Part shown: piece after piece, positions 8,802 to 16,887 of the stretch
Position numbering within the stretch: the first letter of the stretch is position 1
Layout: every line of letters begins with the position of its first letter
Source of the DNA: Pseudomonas gingeri
Lineage (GTDB): Bacteria; Pseudomonadota; Gammaproteobacteria; Pseudomonadales; Pseudomonadaceae
Assembly (NCBI RefSeq): GCF_013386115.1
Contig: NZ_JACAOR010000001.1
Coordinates: forward strand, 896,639 to 960,638
Direction of reading: 5' to 3'
DNA length: 64,000 nucleotides
Made by a program: the position numbers and the translations under genes
Notes under the pieces: model-generated
What the model was told of the DNA's origin: nothing
What the model saw: the letters and a program-made list of their open reading frames with translations, nothing else
Databases searched by the model: none

Positions 8802-9773
8802 TTACTTAGTCTGAACCTCTAGTTTCGTACTGCAAAGCTGATATGAATTGTAGGCATCTATAATCGCATGAGCCTTGCCCAATGTCGAAGATACCTCCTG
8901 AGAGTTAATTAATGACTGGGCGTCACCACTGCCCAGACTCGAAGGGACGGATAATTTTGGCGCTATTTCGATCACCGATTTTTTGGTATCAAACGAGCTA
9001 TCTGATATTGCCTTTGAAACTCTTTCCTGCAGATCCGTCATATCCGCCAAAACCCTATTTTTATGATGGGCAACAATCTCGCCCGCCTTGACAATATCGG
9101 CCACTTCCGCCTCTGCAAGAGCGTTGGCACTGACAGCTTGTTTCAAGGTAGGAATAACGGAGCCCGAACCATCAGGAAGGCTATATTTAGATGCATCCAC
9201 CAAGCTTTTTTCCGGAACATCCCCCATGCTTTCGACAGCGGCATTACCGACGCCAACGCCGTATGCTGAACTTATATTACCCGAACTTGAGCGAAGCTGA
9301 TTAACGGCACGCTGAAACTCACTCACATCAGAATTATCAACTATGGTTAAAGTATACGTTTTTACACAAGCCAGATAACTCACAGCACCATTATAGATAT
9401 TGAACTGCCCTTTAAAATTGCCCCAGCTTTCCAGCCCGAACGCCGTTGCGATAATGGCAGCGGATGACTTATACAGATCCGTGTGAGAGTCAGTCGCCAG
9501 CCCAATTGCAGCGACTCCGGCACCGCCAAGAGCAACCGAACTCAATGTTGCCTTGTTTGTAGCGGCCCCATCCCGATAGGGAATGTATGCGTGCAACATA
9601 TTGGAGATAGGGGCTACTCGCGAATCCTCAAACTCAACTTCTCCGCTACTGTTTTTTCCCAGCGCCACGGGTTTGAATATATCCACGTAATCTGGCTCTT
9701 TCAGATTTCTGGTTGAGCACCCAGCGGTGATTGTCATGCCAACCATCAATGCGACTGTGCCTGCCCGATGCAT
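8802..9773 (-). CDS. Hypothetical lipoprotein
   Basis: The 323-residue protein begins with a lipoprotein signal: basic MHR, a hydrophobic stretch, then ITAGCS, with Cys19 as the expected lipidated residue. Mature residues at 85-115 form a glycine/alanine-rich hydrophobic stretch (VALGGAGVAAIGLA) that could contact the membrane. The rest looks helical, with charged segments near 230-260. No enzyme motif was found. Codon use is more AT-rich than in the flanking catabolic genes, in line with an accessory block. It lies upstream of the FYVE protease pair on the same strand, 346 bases away. Confidence 0.8.
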   Translation of the reverse strand: MHRAGTVALMVGMTITAGCSTRNLKEPDYVDIFKPVALGKNSSGEVEFEDSRVAPISNMLHAYIPYRDGAATNKATLSSVALGGAGVAAIGLATDSHTDLYKSSAAIIATAFGLESWGNFKGQFNIYNGAVSYLACVKTYTLTIVDNSDVSEFQRAVNQLRSSSGNISSAYGVGVGNAAVESMGDVPEKSLVDASKYSLPDGSGSVIPTLKQAVSANALAEAEVADIVKAGEIVAHHKNRVLADMTDLQERVSKAISDSSFDTKKSVIEIAPKLSVPSSLGSGDAQSLINSQEVSSTLGKAHAIIDAYNSYQLCSTKLEVQTK

Positions 9774-10054
9774 GGGAACATCCCTGTAGAATTAGTGGCC
9801 TTTTGGCATCCTAGCACCGGAACGCAGGTTCGCAAGGCGGGAGGGTATGGCGCTGATGCAAACCAGACCGAAAAGTCTCTGCTGAGGTACCGTTCGAGGG
9901 CCTCAAGCACGCCCCAAAGTTGAACGTAACAGCGCTTAGCTACTGGAAGCACGGGAGCCTGGCTGCCCTCTGGATCCTGAGCCGCCTCTGGTAGTGCAAT
10001 TGATCGACTGCCATTGCCGCCGATGGAAGCACTGCTGTCGCTTCACTGTTTCCC

Positions 10055-10077
10055 CCCTACGGGCCTCGCCCGTAGGG
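10055..10077. terminator. Hairpin between the maleate isomerase and lipoprotein genes
   Basis: CCCTACGGGC and GCCCGTAGGG pair perfectly around a CTC loop. It lies just downstream of the maleate isomerase stop codon. No T-tract follows on either strand, so intrinsic termination is uncertain. The rest of the gap 9774-10102 shows no gene. Confidence 0.45.
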
Positions 10078-10102
10078 CCAGGCCCTCCAGAAAATATGGA
10101 GA

Positions 10103-10876
10103 CTACAACGACAGTCCGGGGTACTTCCCAGCCAGCAACGAGCCTGCGTTCGGCACAAGCGCCTCCAGATCCAGGTGATCGAGCATGCGCCTTACCGTAC
10201 ACACGGCGGTCGAGATGGTCGGGATGCCTAGCCTGTCTTCAATGAGCTGGATAGCTGCAAGCGAAGGCATCTGCACACAGGCCGAGGCGACTACCACATC
10301 AGCCCCTTGGGTGTTCAGCCGCTTGACATCCTCGAGCAGTTGCAGGGGATCGCGTTGCCCAACCTCCAGGTTATCCGGGATTTCAAAACTGAGCGCATCG
10401 ATCACCTCAATGCCCTCGTGCTGGATATAGTCCACCACCAACTCAGTCAACGAGCACATATAAGGTGCCATCAGGGAAATCCGCTTGGCCCCCATGATCT
10501 TCAGTCCCTCGATCAGCGCTCCTGCAGAAGTCATCACTGTCGCCATGCACTGGTTTGCACGTGCGATCTCCAACAACTCATGCTCGGTCTGCCGGTGATA
10601 ACCACGACCACTGGCCATGATCGCCACCAGGCAGGCAGTGCTCATCACATCTACCCGCGCATCCGAAAGCTCAGCCGCACAACGCAGCGCTTCCTTATTC
10701 ATCGCGGCCAGTTCTTCCTTCGTCACCTTATGCATGCGCATACGGCTGGAATGAAAGGTAAAGCGTTCCGGCAGCAGGGCTTCGCGAGCATGCAGCATGG
10801 CGGGGATCTCAGTCTCCATCGTGGTGTTGGAGCTCGGTACGATCTGGCCGATTCGATAGGGACGAACGCGTGTCAT
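10103..10876 (-). CDS. maiA: Maleate cis-trans isomerase
   Basis: The 257-residue protein belongs to the Asp/Glu racemase superfamily and carries the maleate isomerase signature GQIVPSSNTTMETEIPAML at residues 10-28. The two catalytic cysteines are visible as C82 (STACLVA) and C200 (SACVQMP). The enzyme turns maleate into fumarate in the cytoplasm and ends the nicotinate route and the hydrolytic branch of gentisate catabolism. No nicotinate genes are nearby. Its promoter region carries the same AT-rich element as the catabolic operons at 16-34 kb, which ties it to them. Symbol assigned by family similarity. Confidence 0.85.
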   Translation of the reverse strand: MTRVRPYRIGQIVPSSNTTMETEIPAMLHAREALLPERFTFHSSRMRMHKVTKEELAAMNKEALRCAAELSDARVDVMSTACLVAIMASGRGYHRQTEHELLEIARANQCMATVMTSAGALIEGLKIMGAKRISLMAPYMCSLTELVVDYIQHEGIEVIDALSFEIPDNLEVGQRDPLQLLEDVKRLNTQGADVVVASACVQMPSLAAIQLIEDRLGIPTISTAVCTVRRMLDHLDLEALVPNAGSLLAGKYPGLSL

Positions 10877-10926
10877 GGATTTCTCCGGAAGATGGGCAGG
10901 GTTGTCATTTCGAATCTATCAAAATC

Positions 10927-10962
10927 GACATAAATGTCAAATATAAAACATATTAGTCAAAT
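10927..10962 (-). promoter_or_regulatory. Shared promoter/operator element, copy 1
   Basis: GACATAAATGTC, a near palindrome at 10927-10938, is followed by AATAT and by ACATATTAGTCAAAT at 10948-10962. Read on the minus strand, the end gives a TTGAC -35-like hexamer facing the maleate isomerase gene. It is nearly the same as the element at 24777-24812. Confidence 0.65.
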
Positions 10963-11006
10963 AGAGACCTAACCCCCAGTGGCCCCCATTGCAGCAGGAG
11001 CAGCGT

Positions 11007-11897
11007 TCAGGAAAGAAACGGAATCCGGTGGCTCAGAAAGTCAATCAGCACACGCAACTTGGGCGCCACAAGACGCCCGGACGGCCACAGGATATTGAAC
11101 ACACTGGTTTCACTGGTGTACTCATCCAGCACGCTCACCAGCTCACCGCTCGACAACGCATCTCGTACCATGAAGTCAGCCGCATAGGTGATGCCCAATC
11201 CCCTCACTGCGAAGCAGACCCGGCCCTCGACCGAATTGCAGATAATCGAACGTGGCAGATCCAACTCAGGTTCATCGACGCCACCGGTGAAGGTCCAGCC
11301 TTGCAGCTTGCCGGTTTGCGGAAAGCGAAAATGGATGCAACTGTGCGCCTGGAGGTCGCTTGGCCGCAGTGGTTTTCCATGGGTGGCGAAATACGTTGGT
11401 GCCCCCACCACAATCATTCGATAACTGCCCAGGCAACGGGCCGACAGGCTTGAATCCTTCGGCGTACCGCTGCGCACCACAGCATCAAACCCCTCAGTGA
11501 TCACATCGACCAGGCGGTCGGTGAATTCCAGGTCCAGCTGAATGTCGGGGTAAAGCGACTGGAACTCGGCAAAAACCGGCAGGAAATGGTTGCCCACCAT
11601 GGGCAAGCTGACACGCAAGCAACCTTGCGGGCTTGATGACGTCTGCTGCAGTTCCTCCCCTGCCGCTTCCAGCTCGGCGATCACCCTTCTGCAACGCTCC
11701 AGAAAGCGGGCACCTTCAGCGGTCAATGAAATATTGCGCGTACTGCGGTGAAACAGCCTCACACCGAGCTTTTCCTCAAGCCGGGCAACGCTTTTACTGA
11801 CCGCGGAAGCTGAAACCCCCAACACCCTGCCAGCGGCTACAAAGCTTCGACTTTCGGCAGCCTGAACAAATACGCCGATCGCACCCAAACTGTCCAT
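11007..11897 (-). CDS. LysR-family transcriptional regulator
   Basis: A 296-residue LysR protein: helix-turn-helix in residues 1-60 (SFVAAGRVLGVSASAVSKSVARLEEKLGVRLFHR, quoted in two parts below 20 residues: SFVAAGRVLGVSASAV and SKSVARLEEKLGVRLF), then a substrate-binding co-inducer domain. The start at 11897 follows GGAG by 5 bases; the frame is open further upstream without a ribosome site. It is divergent from the NTF2/LLM/aldo-keto reductase operon at 12022, which it probably controls. Confidence 0.9.
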   Translation of the reverse strand: MDSLGAIGVFVQAAESRSFVAAGRVLGVSASAVSKSVARLEEKLGVRLFHRSTRNISLTAEGARFLERCRRVIAELEAAGEELQQTSSSPQGCLRVSLPMVGNHFLPVFAEFQSLYPDIQLDLEFTDRLVDVITEGFDAVVRSGTPKDSSLSARCLGSYRMIVVGAPTYFATHGKPLRPSDLQAHSCIHFRFPQTGKLQGWTFTGGVDEPELDLPRSIICNSVEGRVCFAVRGLGITYAADFMVRDALSSGELVSVLDEYTSETSVFNILWPSGRLVAPKLRVLIDFLSHRIPFLS

Positions 11898-12021
11898 GAA
11901 TTCTCCATTGATGACGTCGAGGTCCTTTGTGAAGGGACATTCAGCCCGTTTTTCTAAGGCGTCCACCCCATTAGGGTGAAAGCCGGCTACATCAGCCGGT
12001 GATGCCTCAGGAGGCCCCCCC

Positions 12022-12417
12022 ATGAATCAAGTTACCGAAACGGACCTGTTCACCCTGGCCACCGAACTTGAAGACAAACGATTTCGTCTAATGATAGACG
12101 CAGACGTCAATAGTTTTGAACAACTGCTTTCCGATGAGGTGGTCTACGTCCACTCCAGCGGCTTCACTGATGACAAAACCAGTTATCTGAAGAAGTTCCG
12201 CGAGGGAGCATTCGTCTACCACAGTGCCGAACAGCACCTGGAACAAGTCAGCGCCTTGGGCGAGAACGCGCTCATGGCCACCGGTAGCGTGCGCATGATC
12301 GCCACGGTAGCCGGCACACTGAGGAACCTGCACACCTTGTTCCTCGTCGTCTGGCGCAAGGAGTCGGGCACCTGGCGCTTGCTGGGTCACCAAACCACCT
12401 CGCTGCCACAAAGCTGA
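12022..12417 (+). CDS. NTF2-like (SnoaL/DUF4440) protein
   Basis: The 131-residue protein has the small cone-shaped NTF2 fold pattern: an N-terminal helix (LEDKRFRLMIDADVNSFEQL), then LLSDEVVYVHSSG, and a C-terminal strand pair ending WRLLGHQTT. Members are isomerases, hydrolases or non-catalytic partners. CAGGAGG precedes the start. It opens an operon with an LLM oxidoreductase, another NTF2-like protein, an aldo/keto reductase and an SDR. Confidence 0.85.
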   Translation: MNQVTETDLFTLATELEDKRFRLMIDADVNSFEQLLSDEVVYVHSSGFTDDKTSYLKKFREGAFVYHSAEQHLEQVSALGENALMATGSVRMIATVAGTLRNLHTLFLVVWRKESGTWRLLGHQTTSLPQS

Positions 12418-12433
12418 TAGCCAGGAGCCGTGC

Positions 12434-13423
12434 ATGACCCAGTTACTCCCCCCCGCGCTGTCCGGACATCCGGGCTTTACACGCGTCTTCCGCCCCGGCC
12501 ACTTGAGTATCGGTTTCATTGCGCCCCTGGAGGGTTACCCCGACAGCCCTGCACCCACCCTGGCCAACCATGCCGCTATGGCGCGGTTGGCCGACGACGT
12601 CGGCATCGCCGCCCTGTGGTTGCGAGATGTGCCGTTCTTTGACCCGACGTTCGGTGATGTCGGGCAGATTCTCGATCCGATGGTCTATGCCGGCTGGTTA
12701 AGCGCCGTGACCCGCAATATCGCTATCGGTACTGCCGGTATCGTCGCCCCGCTGCGCGATCCTCTGATCGTTGCCAAGCAGGCAGCCAGCGTCGACCAGC
12801 TACTCGGTGGGCGCTTGCTGCTGGGTTTGTCCTCCGGTGACCGGCCGGCCGAGTATCCCGCATTCGGGCAGACGTTCAATCAGCGTGCAGCACGCTTTCG
12901 CGAGGCGCTGCAGATCATCCATACCGTCAGCGAACAATCATTTCCCAGCTACCGTTCGCAGTACCACGGCAATATGGACGGTAACCTGGACCTGATCCCC
13001 AAACCGGCTATCCAGCGTTTTCCGTTCATTGCCGCCGGGCGTGCAGGACAATCCCTGGAATGGCTCGCCGCCCATGTTGATGCCTGGATCTGGCATGGCT
13101 TCGACCCGCGCGGCATGACCGATATCCTTCCACAGTGGAACGATGCCTGTGCCGAGCACGGCTACAAGCCATACGGCTACGGCTGCTGGTTCGATCTTGA
13201 CCGCAACCCTGACGCTCCGATCCAGGGCGGCCAGGTGCTGCGTGGCGGACGTCACGCGCTGATCGAACTCTGGCAGGCGCAACAGGCCGCCGGCGTCACC
13301 CATCTGGTGCTCAATCTCAAACCGACCCGGCGGCGCCCGGAGGATATTTTCGAAGAGCTGGGCCGACATATCCTGCCACTGTTCCCGGCGCACACGGCAA
13401 CCGTTCGGGAATCTGCGCGATGA
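12434..13423 (+). CDS. LLM-class flavin-dependent oxidoreductase
   Basis: The 329-residue protein has the bacterial luciferase-like fold: LSIGFIAPLEGYPD at the first strand, GIAALWLRD, then the typical GTAGIVAPLRDPLIVAKQAASVD and LGGRLLLGLSSGD (both shown as short conserved blocks). Such enzymes use reduced flavin (FMNH2 or F420H2) to oxygenate or reduce organic substrates. It starts 16 bases after the NTF2-like gene with a CAGGAG site and overlaps the next gene by ATGA, so it is co-expressed. The substrate is not evident. Confidence 0.88.
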   Translation: MTQLLPPALSGHPGFTRVFRPGHLSIGFIAPLEGYPDSPAPTLANHAAMARLADDVGIAALWLRDVPFFDPTFGDVGQILDPMVYAGWLSAVTRNIAIGTAGIVAPLRDPLIVAKQAASVDQLLGGRLLLGLSSGDRPAEYPAFGQTFNQRAARFREALQIIHTVSEQSFPSYRSQYHGNMDGNLDLIPKPAIQRFPFIAAGRAGQSLEWLAAHVDAWIWHGFDPRGMTDILPQWNDACAEHGYKPYGYGCWFDLDRNPDAPIQGGQVLRGGRHALIELWQAQQAAGVTHLVLNLKPTRRRPEDIFEELGRHILPLFPAHTATVRESAR

Positions 13424-14361
13424 GTCATACCACCGTGTCCCCACGCGGGGATATTCTCGATCGGCTCAAACATTTCCTCTCTGCCTGGGCTACCGCCACG
13501 CCGGTCAGCATGGCCGGCACCCTCGCCCCATCGGCGAGACTGTCCAGCAGTGCCCACGGCGAGTTGCAGGGGCCCGCCGCAGTGGCCAAGGCGCTTGCAC
13601 TGGACTGGCCTCATGGGCACATCGTGCGCATCGAGTCCACCAACCATCATGTCGGCGTCGAGGATGATCGCGCCGTACTGGGCGCCTACCTGTATGGACG
13701 GATCAGCCCTCCCGGGACGTCGATCGCACCCTTGTTGTTCGGTGCACTGCTGGTAGGTGAACTCGCAGCCACCGATGGTGGGTGGCTGTTCAGCCAACTG
13801 CAACTGACCCTCAACTGGCTCGATGGCAATCATGCCCTCGTCCCGCGCTGGAATCCGCCGCGATCAAGGCGCTTCTGGGAAGTTGGTGACCCAGCGCCTC
13901 ATCTGCTCAATGAACTGGATTCGCCCTGGGCACGCCTGCCCTTTGCCCGTGTCGCAGGGACTGCGCAAGATGAAGTGGCCGAGGTATTCATGCGCTACAT
14001 CTGGGCCATGGATCAGGCAGATTTCGGCCAGATGCGCGACACCCTGGCGCACGACATCGCCGGCGCCTTCCCCCCCATCGGCGATCTCAACGGCCGTCAT
14101 GAAGTCATGGGCCAACTCAAGAATTTTCGTCAGCCCTGGCCGTGGATGCAGCACTTCTGCGTGCCGCTGCGAGTCGATATCGAGGGCAACCAGGCGCAGA
14201 TGCTGCTGGGCCGGGTCATCGCGCAACAACCCACTACCCCGCAAGGTTTGCCACTCTACGGCGCTCATTACCGCATCAAGTTACGCCGGGAAAACCAGCG
14301 CTGGCGCATCTTCTGGTTCGAGTACGTCGAAGGCTGGATCACCACCCCCTCGTCGATATGA
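13420..14361 (+). CDS. Protein with two NTF2-like (SnoaL) domains
   Basis: The 313-residue product is translationally coupled to the LLM gene by an ATGA overlap. It appears to hold two NTF2-like units. One covers about residues 10-140 (LDRLKHFLSAWATATPVSM..., ending LFSQLQLTLNWLDG) and the other about 178-305 (AEVFMRYIWAMDQADFGQM..., ending RWRIFWFEYVEGW). Fusion of two such domains is less common than single ones. The role may be binding or isomerising the LLM product; this is inferred from the operon only. Confidence 0.75.
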   Translation: MSHTTVSPRGDILDRLKHFLSAWATATPVSMAGTLAPSARLSSSAHGELQGPAAVAKALALDWPHGHIVRIESTNHHVGVEDDRAVLGAYLYGRISPPGTSIAPLLFGALLVGELAATDGGWLFSQLQLTLNWLDGNHALVPRWNPPRSRRFWEVGDPAPHLLNELDSPWARLPFARVAGTAQDEVAEVFMRYIWAMDQADFGQMRDTLAHDIAGAFPPIGDLNGRHEVMGQLKNFRQPWPWMQHFCVPLRVDIEGNQAQMLLGRVIAQQPTTPQGLPLYGAHYRIKLRRENQRWRIFWFEYVEGWITTPSSI

Positions 14362-14395
14362 CCGCGAGTCTTTTTCCTCACCAGGACACCCTCCA

Positions 14396-15232
14396 ATGAT
14401 CCACGCTCCACTCATTACCCTGAACGACGGCACCCAGATTCCCCAATTGGGGCTGGGCGTCTGGCAACTCGATAACGCACAGGCCTACACCTCGTCAAAA
14501 GCAGCCTTACAGGCAGGTTATCGGCACATCGATACGGCGATGATCTACGGCAACGAAGTCGGGGTGGGTCGTGCCGTCGCTGAAAGCGATATCGCCCGCA
14601 ACGAGATTTTCATCACCACCAAGTTGTGGAATGCCGAGCACGGCTACGACCAAACCCTGCGTGCATTCGACGAAAGCCTCAAGCGCTTGCAACTGGAAAC
14701 GCTGGACCTGTACTTGATCCATTGGCCATTGCCGAGCAAAGGCGCCTACGTCGACAGCTGGCGGGCCATGGTGCGCCTGCGTGACGAAGGCCGTGTACGT
14801 TCGATCGGTGTCTCCAACTTCCACCAGGAACACCTGCAACGCATCATCGACGCCACCAGCGTCATCCCCTCGGTGAACCAGATCGAGATCCACCCGGATT
14901 TCGTTCAGGCCCCCCTGGTGGCGTTCTCACGCCAGCACGGTATCGCCACCGAATCCTGGAGCCCACTGGGCCAGGGCGGCGCGTTGCTGCAGGAACCCCT
15001 CCTGGCTCGCATCGCCGCCAGGCTCGGCAAGAGCAGCGCCCAAGTGGTCCTGCGCTGGCACCTGCAAAGCGGCCATATCGTCATTCCGCGCTCGACCAAC
15101 ACCGAACGCATTGCCGCCAACATCCATGTCTTCGACTTCGTGCTGGACGCCGAAGACATGCTGCAAATTTCCCATATCCCGCAAACCGGACGTCTGGGCC
15201 CCGACCCCGACACCTTCGAGATGGGCGCCTGA
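14396..15232 (+). CDS. Aldo/keto reductase
   Basis: This 278-residue cytoplasmic enzyme shows the AKR TIM-barrel signatures: GYRHIDTAMIYGNEVGVG (catalytic Asp and Tyr region), LDLYLIHWPLPSKG, RSIGVSNF and IVIPRSTN for NADPH binding. The start at 14396 follows the double NTF2 gene by 34 bases. The frame is open upstream, but that stretch overlaps the previous gene and is not coding. It resembles 2,5-diketo-gluconate reductase-type AKRs in general; the real substrate is probably an aldehyde or ketone made by this operon. Confidence 0.92.
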   Translation: MIHAPLITLNDGTQIPQLGLGVWQLDNAQAYTSSKAALQAGYRHIDTAMIYGNEVGVGRAVAESDIARNEIFITTKLWNAEHGYDQTLRAFDESLKRLQLETLDLYLIHWPLPSKGAYVDSWRAMVRLRDEGRVRSIGVSNFHQEHLQRIIDATSVIPSVNQIEIHPDFVQAPLVAFSRQHGIATESWSPLGQGGALLQEPLLARIAARLGKSSAQVVLRWHLQSGHIVIPRSTNTERIAANIHVFDFVLDAEDMLQISHIPQTGRLGPDPDTFEMGA

Positions 15233-15262
15233 TTTCTCCAACCCCTTGAAACCGAGGTTTTC

Positions 15263-16027
15263 ATGACCACCCCAAGAACCTATGTCATCACCGGTACGGC
15301 ATCCGGAATTGGCCGGACCACGCGGCAGTTGCTCGAGTCCCAGGGCCACCGAGTAATCGGTGCCGACCTGCGCGATGCCGAGATCATTGCCGATCTGTCC
15401 AACGCCGAAGGTCGTCAGACGCTGATCGACAAGGCCAGCGAACTCAGCGGCGGTATCGTTGATGGCGTGCTGGCCATCGCAGGTGTCGACATCGCCGGTC
15501 CCGCTACGGTTGCGATCAACTACTACGGCGCGCTGGCCACGCTGGAAGGCCTGCGACCGCTGCTGCTCAAGGCCAAGCAACCCCGTGCGGTAGCCGTGTC
15601 ATCCATCGTGTCGATCCATGCATTCGACTCGCAACTGGTGGACGCGATGCTCGACGGCACAGAAGCTCAGGCCATGGCCCGCGCACAAGAAGCCCCTTAC
15701 GCCTACGCCAGCACCAAACAGGCATTGTCGCGCTGGATTCGCCGTGTGGCGGTGAACGCCGAATGGGCCGGCGCCGGGATTCCCTTGAACGCCATCGCCC
15801 CGGGGCTGGTCAAGACCGAGCTGTTGTCCCGGCTGTTCGAGGACCAGGCCACCAAGGACCGGATCAACGCCGGTTGCCCAATGCCATTGAAAGGCCCGTA
15901 CGAGCCGATTGAGGCCGCCGAACTGCTGGCGTTCCTGGCCAGCGAGAAAAACGGACACATGACCGGCCAAACGATCTTCATCGACGGTGGCGCCGATGTA
16001 GCGCTGCGAGGGGATTCGGTCTGGTAG
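15263..16027 (+). CDS. Short-chain dehydrogenase/reductase
   Basis: The 254-residue SDR has the nucleotide-binding motif TGTASGIG (residues 10-17) and the catalytic YASTK. The usual NNAG motif is replaced by AIAG, as in the subgroup that includes coniferyl-alcohol and 3-alpha-hydroxysteroid dehydrogenases. The C-terminus has the normal TGQTIFIDGGAD. It follows the AKR by 30 bases and ends the operon at a strong GC hairpin. Confidence 0.88.
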   Translation: MTTPRTYVITGTASGIGRTTRQLLESQGHRVIGADLRDAEIIADLSNAEGRQTLIDKASELSGGIVDGVLAIAGVDIAGPATVAINYYGALATLEGLRPLLLKAKQPRAVAVSSIVSIHAFDSQLVDAMLDGTEAQAMARAQEAPYAYASTKQALSRWIRRVAVNAEWAGAGIPLNAIAPGLVKTELLSRLFEDQATKDRINAGCPMPLKGPYEPIEAAELLAFLASEKNGHMTGQTIFIDGGADVALRGDSVW

Positions 16028-16036
16028 TAAAGGATG

Positions 16037-16062
16037 CCCGTGCCCGCTTCGCCGGGCACGGG
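16037..16062. terminator. Hairpin between convergent SDR and TetR genes
   Basis: CCCGTGCCCG pairs with CGGGCACGGG around a CTTCGC loop, directly after the SDR stop at 16027 and before the TetR stop at 16070. There is no long T-run, but the position between convergent genes favours a bidirectional terminator. Confidence 0.6.
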
Positions 16063-16069
16063 TAGCGAA

Positions 16070-16777
16070 TCAACGAGGGGCGATCATGCCCTCAAGACGA
16101 TCGATGTCTTCGCGCAACAATCCGATCATCTGGGAAATCCCGCCGGCACCCGACGCATCACGCCCGGCCACCAGGCCTTCCAGCGCAACCGCCGTCAGCT
16201 GGCTGGCCAGCTGTTCGGGGGTCAGGTCGCTGGTCTTCTCGCCATGGGGATACCAGAAAGCCACCCAGTTACAGACACCCAACAACGAGAACGCCGCCAT
16301 CTCATCGTTCACTGCGCGGCAGGAGCCTTCACGGATCGATTGCGCCACCAGCTCGGTCAAGGCCGCCAAAGTACGCTTGCGGGCGGTACGGTACTGTTTG
16401 GCCAAGGCTTCCGGGAAGGCCCCTTCACTGGTCAACAGCAAACGAAAGCGCTGTGGATGCTGGGCCACCTTGCAGGCCATGTTACTCACGCCTTCGCGCA
16501 GCCGATCGATCGCGTTGCCACTCTCGGCTGCCGCCAGGCGCTCCAGATCCCGTGCGGTTTCCAGCGTGAAACCACGCACCAGCGCCTCGAGCATTTCATC
16601 CTTGCCCTTGACGTAGTGGTAGATACCGGTGCGCGTCAGGCCAACGGCCTCCGCCAGCTCCTGCAGCGAAGTACCGGCCACGCCTTTCTGCGCGAACAGG
16701 CGTTCAGCGGCTTCCATCAGCTGGTTCATCACCAGCTCGTAACGGGCTGGCGTCTTGGTTTTTGCGGTATTGGACAT
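16070..16777 (-). CDS. TetR-family transcriptional regulator
   Basis: A 235-residue TetR protein: N-terminal helix-turn-helix at about residues 20-65 (GVAGTSLQELAEAVGLTRTG, then YHYVKGKDEMLEAL) and a helical ligand domain with W/F/Y-rich segments. It is the last gene of the minus-strand catabolic cluster. It is a good candidate for the factor that reads the shared AT-rich operator found before several catabolic units, since TetR proteins bind such palindromes and are often released by acyl-CoA or aromatic ligands. That link is inference. Confidence 0.9.
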   Translation of the reverse strand: MSNTAKTKTPARYELVMNQLMEAAERLFAQKGVAGTSLQELAEAVGLTRTGIYHYVKGKDEMLEALVRGFTLETARDLERLAAAESGNAIDRLREGVSNMACKVAQHPQRFRLLLTSEGAFPEALAKQYRTARKRTLAALTELVAQSIREGSCRAVNDEMAAFSLLGVCNWVAFWYPHGEKTSDLTPEQLASQLTAVALEGLVAGRDASGAGGISQMIGLLREDIDRLEGMIAPR

Positions 16778-16849
16778 GAGGTGCAGTAAATCCCGTACAG
16801 AGTAGCCGCAGCATGCCAGCGCCAGCGGCTCAGAACAAGATCAGTCATG

Positions 16850-16880
16850 TCCGCCGCGCCCTTGTGCAGGGCGCGGCGGA
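16850..16880. terminator. GC-rich hairpin after the minus-strand SDR
   Basis: TCCGCCGCGCCC and GGGCGCGGCGGA pair over 12 bases around a 7-base loop, just downstream of the SDR stop codon (16888). No T-tract follows. It may weaken read-through into the TetR gene. Confidence 0.5.
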
Positions 16881-16887
16881 GCATCGC

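Noticed and set aside
13823..14395. In-frame extension upstream of the aldo/keto reductase
   Set aside because: It overlaps the double NTF2-domain gene in another frame and reads as low-complexity serine/arginine-rich sequence; the AKR fold starts at 14396.
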